A DNA stretch of 10,772 bases from UBA4615 sp044342535. GTDB lineage: Bacteria > Pseudomonadota > Gammaproteobacteria > Burkholderiales > Burkholderiaceae_E. The notes under the pieces were generated by a model. The model was given only the letters and a program-made list of their open reading frames with translations, was not told the origin of the DNA and did no database searches. The position numbers and the translations under genes are program-made. Positions 6,335-10,772 of the stretch are shown one piece after another (position 1 is the first letter of the stretch; each line of letters opens with the position of its first letter). The DNA is taken from NCBI GenBank assembly GCA_044342535.1, contig JBIIPQ010000122.1:1-10772 (forward strand), read 5' to 3'.

Positions 6335-6357
6335 CATCTCCCGGCCAGGGCTAGATT
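6329..6357 (+). promoter_or_regulatory. Predicted sigma-70 promoter for bchF-bchN-bchB-bchH
   Basis: A perfect -35 TTGACA (6329-6334) is followed by a 17-base spacer and the -10 TAGATT (6352-6357; four of six consensus bases). The predicted start is six to eight bases further on, at about 6363-6365, which coincides with the bchF ATG at 6364. The -35 is the right arm of the PpsR palindrome, so repressor binding would directly block polymerase. Confidence 0.65.
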
Positions 6358-6363
6358 GCCTCC

Positions 6364-6903
6364 ATGGGCATCGAAACGGACGGATTGGCCGGGTCGTCGG
6401 GTCCCCGTCACTCCGGCGGGCGCACCCCTCTGTACACGGCCGAGCAGCGCAAGCGGCGCGACGCATCGGGCTGGACCTTGGTCCAGGGGATCCTCGCACC
6501 GCTGCAGTTCCTGGTCTTCCTGGTCAGCCTCGCGCTCGTGTTGCGGTTCCTGGCGACCGGCGAGGGGCACCTCGCGGCCACGGTCTCGGTGGTCGTCAAG
6601 ACGCTGGTGCTCTACACGATCATGGTCACCGGCTGCCTCTGGGAGAAGGACGTCTACGGCGTGTACCTGTTCGCGCCGGCCTTCTACTGGGAAGACGTCT
6701 TCAGCATGGCCGTGCTGGCCCTGCACACCGCCTACCTGGTGGTGCTGGCCACCGGCTGGATCGATGCCCGGGGCCAGATGCTGCTGGCGCTCGCGGCCTA
6801 CGCCACCTACGTCGTCAACGCCACGCAGTTCATCCTCAAGCTGCGCGCCGCGCGCCTCGACGCCGCCCGCAGCGCCACCCCGTCGACCGGAGTCGCCGCA
6901 TGA
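6364..6903 (+). CDS. bchF: 3-vinyl bacteriochlorophyllide hydratase BchF
   Basis: BchF hydrates the 3-vinyl group of (bacterio)chlorophyllide to 3-hydroxyethyl on the route to bacteriochlorophyll a. The 179-residue product carries the family opening LYTAEQRKRRDASGWTLVQG (residues 23-42) and ILAPLQFLVFLVSL. It is an integral membrane protein with about four hydrophobic helices (roughly 38-63, 72-92, 110-130 and 136-158). Conserved-looking CLWEKDVYGVYLFAPAFYWED lies between helices two and three. ATG at 6364 is the first start after the promoter and has no Shine-Dalgarno sequence; the predicted transcript begins at or next to it. TTG at 6385 is a poorer alternative. The 22 residues before LYTAEQR are not family-conserved as far as I can tell. 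The stop overlaps bchN as ATGA. Confidence 0.93.
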   Translation: MGIETDGLAGSSGPRHSGGRTPLYTAEQRKRRDASGWTLVQGILAPLQFLVFLVSLALVLRFLATGEGHLAATVSVVVKTLVLYTIMVTGCLWEKDVYGVYLFAPAFYWEDVFSMAVLALHTAYLVVLATGWIDARGQMLLALAAYATYVVNATQFILKLRAARLDAARSATPSTGVAA

Positions 6904-8186
6904 ACGGCGCGATCCCGATCCGCATCGAAGAGGCCGGCTGCGGCGCCACCGAGGTGCTGCGCCAGCGCGGCCAGCGCGAGGTGTTCTGCGGCCTGACCGG
7001 CATCGTCTGGCTGCACCGCCGGATCCAGGACGCGTTCTTCCTGGTGGTCGGCTCGCGCACCTGCGCGCACCTGATCCAGTCGGCCGCCGGGGTGATGATC
7101 TTCGCCGAGCCCCGCTTCGCGACCGCGATCATCGACGACCGCGACCTCGCCGGCATCGCCGACGCGCAGGACGAGCTCGACCGCGTGGTCGTGCGCCTGC
7201 TCGAGCGCCGGCCCGACATCCGGATGCTGTTCCTGGTCGGCTCGTGCCCGTCCGAGGTCATCAAGCTCGACCTGTCGCGCGCCGCCGCGCGGCTGTCGCA
7301 GCGCTTCTCGCCGGCCGTGCGCGTGCTGTCGTATTCGGGCAGCGGCATCGAGACCACCTTCACGCAGGGCGAGGACGCGTGCCTGGCCTCGCTGGTGCCG
7401 ACGATGCCCGAGGCCGCGTCCGATTCGCCGCCCGCGCTGCTGGTGGCCGGCGCGATGGCCGACATCGTCGAGGACCAGTTCCGCCGCATCTTCGAGGAGC
7501 TGGGCATCGGCCCGGTCGCCTTCCTGCCGCCGCGCCGCGCGAACGAGCTGGCCAGCGTCGGCCCGAACACCCGCGTGCTGCTCGCGCAGCCGTTCCTGGC
7601 CGACACTGCGAAGGCGCTGGAGAACCGCGGCGCGACCGTGATGCCCGCACCTTTCCCGCTCGGCGAGGAGGGCACGACCGCCTGGCTGCGCACCGCTGCC
7701 GACGCCTGGGGCGTGCCCGCCGAACGCTTCGAGCAGGTGGTCGCCGCCCGCCGCGAGCGCGCCCGCCGCGCGCTGGGCGTGCACCGCGAGCGGCTCGCCG
7801 GCCGCAGCGTGTTCCTGTTCCCCGACTCGCAGCTCGAGCCGCCGCTGGCGCGTTTCCTGTCGCGCGAGCTGGGCATGACGCTGGTGGAGGTCGGCACGCC
7901 GTACCTGCACCGCCAGCACCTGGCGCCCGAGCTGGCGCTGCTGCCCGCGGGCACGCTGATCTCCGAGGGCCAGGACGTCGACCGCCAGCTCGACCGCTGC
8001 CGCGCCGCGCGCCCGGACCTGGTGGTCTGCGGCCTGGGCCTGGCCAATCCGCTCGAGGCCGAGGGCCTGACCACCAAGTGGTCCATCGAGCTGGTCTTCA
8101 CCCCAGTGCAGGGCTACGAGCAGGCCGGCGACCTCGCCGAGCTGTTCGCGCGCCCGGTGCGCCGCCGCGGCCTGCTGGCCGCCTGA
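6900..8186 (+). CDS. bchN: Light-independent protochlorophyllide reductase subunit N (BchN)
   Basis: BchN pairs with BchB as the NB component of dark-operative protochlorophyllide reductase, a nitrogenase-like enzyme that receives electrons from BchL and reduces ring D. The 428-residue product has the normal length. Three cysteine ligands of the NB [4Fe-4S] cluster are visible: Cys30 (REVFCGLTGIVWLHRR), Cys55 (GSRTCAHLIQSAAGVMIFAE) and Cys116 (FLVGSCPSEVIK). Their spacing of 25 and 61 equals that of Cys26, Cys51 and Cys112 in the Rhodobacter capsulatus structure. The fourth ligand is supplied by BchB Asp36, also present. The ATG overlaps the bchF stop by four bases (ATGA) and is preceded by GGAG with a 7-base spacer. 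bchL, the third component, is not in the window. Confidence 0.97.
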   Translation: MNGAIPIRIEEAGCGATEVLRQRGQREVFCGLTGIVWLHRRIQDAFFLVVGSRTCAHLIQSAAGVMIFAEPRFATAIIDDRDLAGIADAQDELDRVVVRLLERRPDIRMLFLVGSCPSEVIKLDLSRAAARLSQRFSPAVRVLSYSGSGIETTFTQGEDACLASLVPTMPEAASDSPPALLVAGAMADIVEDQFRRIFEELGIGPVAFLPPRRANELASVGPNTRVLLAQPFLADTAKALENRGATVMPAPFPLGEEGTTAWLRTAADAWGVPAERFEQVVAARRERARRALGVHRERLAGRSVFLFPDSQLEPPLARFLSRELGMTLVEVGTPYLHRQHLAPELALLPAGTLISEGQDVDRQLDRCRAARPDLVVCGLGLANPLEAEGLTTKWSIELVFTPVQGYEQAGDLAELFARPVRRRGLLAA

Positions 8187-8199
8187 CCGGAGCGCGGCG

Positions 8200-9870
8200 A
8201 TGCAGCTCACGCTCTGGACCTACGAAGGACCGCCCCACGTCGGCGCGATGCGCGTGGCCACCGCGATGCGCTCGCTGCATTACGTGCTGCACGCGCCCCA
8301 GGGCGACACCTACGCCGACCTGCTGTTCACCATGATCGAGCGGCTGCCGCGCCGCCCGCCGGTCACCTACACGACCTTCCAGGCGCGCGACCTCGGCAGC
8401 GACACCGCGGAGCTCTTCAAGATCGCCGCGCGCGAGGCCTTCGAGCGCTATGCGCCCGAGGCGATGATCGTCGGCGCCTCGTGCACCGCCGAGCTGCTGC
8501 AGGACGACCCGGGCGGCCTCGCCGCAGCGCTGGCGCTGCCGGTGCCGGTGGTGCCGCTGGAGCTGCCCTCGTACCAGCGCAAGGAGAACTGGGGCGCCGC
8601 CGAGACCTTCCTGCAGCTGGTGCGCCGGCTGGTGCCGCCGGTGCGCCGCGCGCCGCGCGAGGCGGGCGTGCGGGCCCGCTGCAACGTGCTGGGCGGGACG
8701 GCCCTGGGCTTCCGGCACCGCGACGACCTGCGCGAGGTGCTCGGCCTGCTGTCAGGGCTCGGCATCGACGTCAACGTCGTCGCGCCCTGGGAGGCCACGC
8801 CCACCGACCTGACGCGACTGGGCGACGCCGACTTCAACGTCGTGCTCTACCCCGAGACCGCCGGCCTCGCCGCGCAGTGGCTCACGCGCTCGATCGGCCA
8901 GCCGGCGACCAAGGTCGTGCCGATCGGCCACGGCGCCACCGTCGACTTCGTCCGCGAGGTCGCCGCGCTCGCCGGCGTCGACCCCGAGCCCTTCCTCGCG
9001 GCCAACGGCTCGCGCGCCCCCTGGTACGCGAAGTCGGTCGACTCGACCTACCTGACCGGCAAGCGCGTCTTCGTCTTCGGCGACGCCACCCATGCGATCG
9101 CCGCGGCCCGCATCGCCTCGCGCGAGCTCGGCTTCGAGGTCGTCGGCCTGGGCACCTACTCGCGCGAGTTCGCCCGCGAGGTCCGCGAGGCCGCCAAGGG
9201 CTACGGCCTGGAGGCGCTGATCAGCGACGACTACCTCGAGATCGAGGAGCGCGTCGCCGAGCTGCAGCCCGAGCTGGTGCTCGGCACGCAGATGGAGCGC
9301 CACATCGCCAAGCGCCTCGGGCTGCCGTGCGCGGTCATCTCCGCGCCGGTGCACGTGCAGGACTTCCCCGCGCGGCACGCGCCGCAGATGGGCTTCGAAG
9401 GCGCGAACGTGCTGTTCGACACCTGGGTGCAGCCGCTGATGATGGGGCTGGAAGAGCACCTGCTGACGATGTTCCGCGGCGACTTCGAGTTCCACGAGAA
9501 CGCCGCCGCCTCGCACCTCGGGCGCACCGCGCCCGCGGTGCCGTTCCCGGCAACACCCGCCCGAGCCGAACCCGAATCCGTACCTGCTGCCGCTGCAGCG
9601 CCGATCGCGCCGCCCGCGGCGCAGGTGCCGATCGCCCCGGCGGCGGCGCCGATCCAGACCCCGACCCCGACCCCGACGACGGCGCCGACGAGCGCCGCTG
9701 CCACGACCGCTGCCGCGTGGGCCGCCGATGCCGAACGCGAGCTGCAGAAGATCCCGTTCTTCGTCCGCGGCAAGGCCCGGCGCAACACCGAGCGCTTCGC
9801 GCTCGAGCGCGGCGTGGCGCTGATCACGGTGGAGACACTCTATGACGCCAAAGCGCACTTCAGCCGCTGA
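8200..9870 (+). CDS. bchB: Light-independent protochlorophyllide reductase subunit B (BchB)
   Basis: This is the catalytic partner of BchN. Asp36 (HAPQGDTYAD), the unusual Asp ligand of the NB cluster, falls at the same residue number as in Rhodobacter capsulatus. VGASCTAELLQDD (Cys95), and KSVDSTYLTGKRVFVFGDATH with Asp281, the likely equivalent of the proton-donating Asp274, are also present. The main body ends near residue 440. Residues 441-506 form an Ala/Pro/Thr linker with a TPTPTPTT run, and residues 507-556 form the C-terminal PCP_red domain (ERELQKIPFFVRGKARRNTE). At 556 residues it is about 30 longer than the Rhodobacter protein, the excess being in the linker. GGAG with a 7-base spacer precedes the ATG, 13 bases after the bchN stop. 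The end overlaps bchH by 29 bases. Confidence 0.97.
   Translation: MQLTLWTYEGPPHVGAMRVATAMRSLHYVLHAPQGDTYADLLFTMIERLPRRPPVTYTTFQARDLGSDTAELFKIAAREAFERYAPEAMIVGASCTAELLQDDPGGLAAALALPVPVVPLELPSYQRKENWGAAETFLQLVRRLVPPVRRAPREAGVRARCNVLGGTALGFRHRDDLREVLGLLSGLGIDVNVVAPWEATPTDLTRLGDADFNVVLYPETAGLAAQWLTRSIGQPATKVVPIGHGATVDFVREVAALAGVDPEPFLAANGSRAPWYAKSVDSTYLTGKRVFVFGDATHAIAAARIASRELGFEVVGLGTYSREFAREVREAAKGYGLEALISDDYLEIEERVAELQPELVLGTQMERHIAKRLGLPCAVISAPVHVQDFPARHAPQMGFEGANVLFDTWVQPLMMGLEEHLLTMFRGDFEFHENAAASHLGRTAPAVPFPATPARAEPESVPAAAAAPIAPPAAQVPIAPAAAPIQTPTPTPTTAPTSAAATTAAAWAADAERELQKIPFFVRGKARRNTERFALERGVALITVETLYDAKAHFSR
9661..9677 (+). repeat. CCGACC hexamer repeat inside bchB linker
   Basis: CCGACC is repeated nearly three times (9661-9666, 9667-9672, then CCGAC at 9673-9677), encoding the alternating Pro-Thr run of the BchB linker. 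It sits in the low-complexity stretch 9520-9718. A hexamer repeat keeps the reading frame when it gains or loses units, so copy number may vary between strains. Confidence 0.6.
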
Positions 9871-10772
9871 CGCCACGCCGGTGAACGTCGTCCTCGTGAC
9901 GATGGACACCCACCTGTCGGCCGCCATGGGGCGGGCGACGGCGCAGCTGCGCCGCGAGCTCCCCGGGCTCTCGATGCGCGTGCATGCCGCCTCCGAGTGG
10001 ACCGACCGTCCGGACGCGCTCGAAGGCTGCATCGCCGACATCGCGACCGCCGACATCGTCATCGTCACCATGCTGTTCATGGAGGACCACTTCCTCCCGG
10101 TGCTGCCGGCGCTGCGCGCGCGCCGCGACGCCTGCGACGCGATGGTCTGCGCGATGTCCGCGCCCGAGGTCACCAAGCTCACCCGGCTCGGCCGCTTCAC
10201 GATGGACGGCACCTCGGGCGGGCCGATGGCACTGCTGCGCAAGCTGCGCGGCAACGCGGGCAAGCCCACCGCCGGCCAGCCCTCCAGCGCCGGTGCGCAG
10301 CAGATGAAGATGCTGCGCCGGATCCCGCAGCTGCTGCGCTTCGTGCCCGGCACCGCGCAGGACGTGCGCCAGTACTTCCTCACGCTGCAGTACTGGCTCG
10401 GCGGCTCCGAGGAGAACGTCCTCAACATGGTCCGCGGCCTGGTCGACCGCTACGCCGACGGTCCGCGCCGCGGCCTGCGCGGCAAGGTCAAGGCGCAGCC
10501 GCCGGTCGACTACCCCGAGGTGGGTGTCTACCATCCGCGCATGAAGGGCCGGATCGCCCACGGCGCCGACGCGTTGCCCCGCCTCAAGGGCGAGGGCCTG
10601 CCGCGCGGCCGCGTGGGCCTGCTGCTGATGCGCTCGTACCTGCTCGCCGGCAACGCCGCCCACTACGACGGCGTGATCGCCGCGATGGAGGTCGAGGGCC
10701 TGGAGGTCGTGCCGGCCTTCGCCGCCGGCCTGGATTCGCGGCCCGCGATCGAGGCCTTCTTCATGAAGGACG
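9842..10772 (+). CDS. bchH: Magnesium chelatase large subunit BchH, N-terminal part (runs off window)
   Basis: BchH binds protoporphyrin IX and, with the ATPase subunits BchI and BchD, inserts magnesium, the committed step to bacteriochlorophyll. The frame is open from the ATG to the window edge, giving 310 codons, roughly a quarter of the usual 1,200 or so residues. Recognisable blocks are VNVVLVTMDTHLSAAMGRAT near the N-terminus, ADIVIVTMLFMEDHFLPVLP, VCAMSAPEVTKLTRLGRF, a linker rich in Gly/Ala/Ser, then PQLLRFVPGTAQDVRQYFLT, LQYWLGGSEENVLNMV and YPEVGVYHPRM. The ATG overlaps the end of bchB by 29 bases in a different frame, and GGAG with a 7-base spacer precedes it inside bchB, the same layout as bchN and bchB. 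A GTG at 9881 is a less likely start. Confidence 0.96.
   Translation, partial: MTPKRTSAADATPVNVVLVTMDTHLSAAMGRATAQLRRELPGLSMRVHAASEWTDRPDALEGCIADIATADIVIVTMLFMEDHFLPVLPALRARRDACDAMVCAMSAPEVTKLTRLGRFTMDGTSGGPMALLRKLRGNAGKPTAGQPSSAGAQQMKMLRRIPQLLRFVPGTAQDVRQYFLTLQYWLGGSEENVLNMVRGLVDRYADGPRRGLRGKVKAQPPVDYPEVGVYHPRMKGRIAHGADALPRLKGEGLPRGRVGLLLMRSYLLAGNAAHYDGVIAAMEVEGLEVVPAFAAGLDSRPAIEAFFMKD

Noticed and set aside
8752..10428. Long minus-strand frame opposite bchB and bchH
   Set aside because: It is antisense to two well-recognised genes and has no conserved motif. The same applies to the minus-strand frames over bchN and the plus-strand frame 8481-9845.

Overview
This window is the core of a photosynthesis gene cluster from a purple, bacteriochlorophyll-making proteobacterium. 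Base composition is very GC-rich, third codon positions are nearly all G or C, and gene content and order (crtI; crtC-crtD-crtA-ppsR-ppaA on the minus strand; bchF-bchN-bchB-bchH on the plus strand) resemble Burkholderiales phototrophs of the Rubrivivax type. That placement is inferred from protein resemblance and was not tested with a tree.

Layout. Positions 1-168 hold the 3' end of crtI (phytoene desaturase), followed on the same strand by a 59-residue one-helix membrane protein of unknown function (186-365). A 171-base convergent gap follows (366-536). From 6080 down to 537 runs a tightly packed minus-strand operon: ppaA/aerR (B12-binding antirepressor), ppsR/crtJ (PAS-PAS-HTH repressor), crtA (spheroidene monooxygenase), crtD (methoxyneurosporene dehydrogenase) and crtC (carotenoid 1,2-hydratase). 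Gaps are 14 and 13 bases, then an 8-base overlap (crtA/crtD), then a long out-of-frame overlap (crtD/crtC). From 6364 to the right edge runs a plus-strand operon: bchF (3-vinyl bacteriochlorophyllide hydratase), bchN and bchB (dark-operative protochlorophyllide reductase NB component) and the first 310 codons of bchH (Mg-chelatase large subunit). These genes are coupled by 4-base and 29-base overlaps and identical GGAG-7 nt-ATG ribosome sites.

The two operons diverge from one 283-base control region (6081-6363). It contains a striking symmetric arrangement. The two arms of a near-consensus PpsR palindrome (6317-6334) are also the -35 boxes of two opposed promoters, each with a 17-base spacer and the same -10, TAGATT. 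One repressor occupying this site should shut off pigment genes in both directions, including the repressor's own operon. The bchF promoter is placed so that transcription would start at or beside the bchF ATG, suggesting a leaderless message.

Together the genes cover part of carotenoid synthesis (spheroidene/spheroidenone or spirilloxanthin branch), the redox/light regulators of that synthesis, and early and late steps of bacteriochlorophyll a synthesis. I see no mobile element, tRNA, rRNA or CRISPR array, and no sign of an undescribed enzyme system. The most interesting parts are the divergent control region, the deep crtD/crtC overlap, the BchB linker and the small membrane protein next to crtI.
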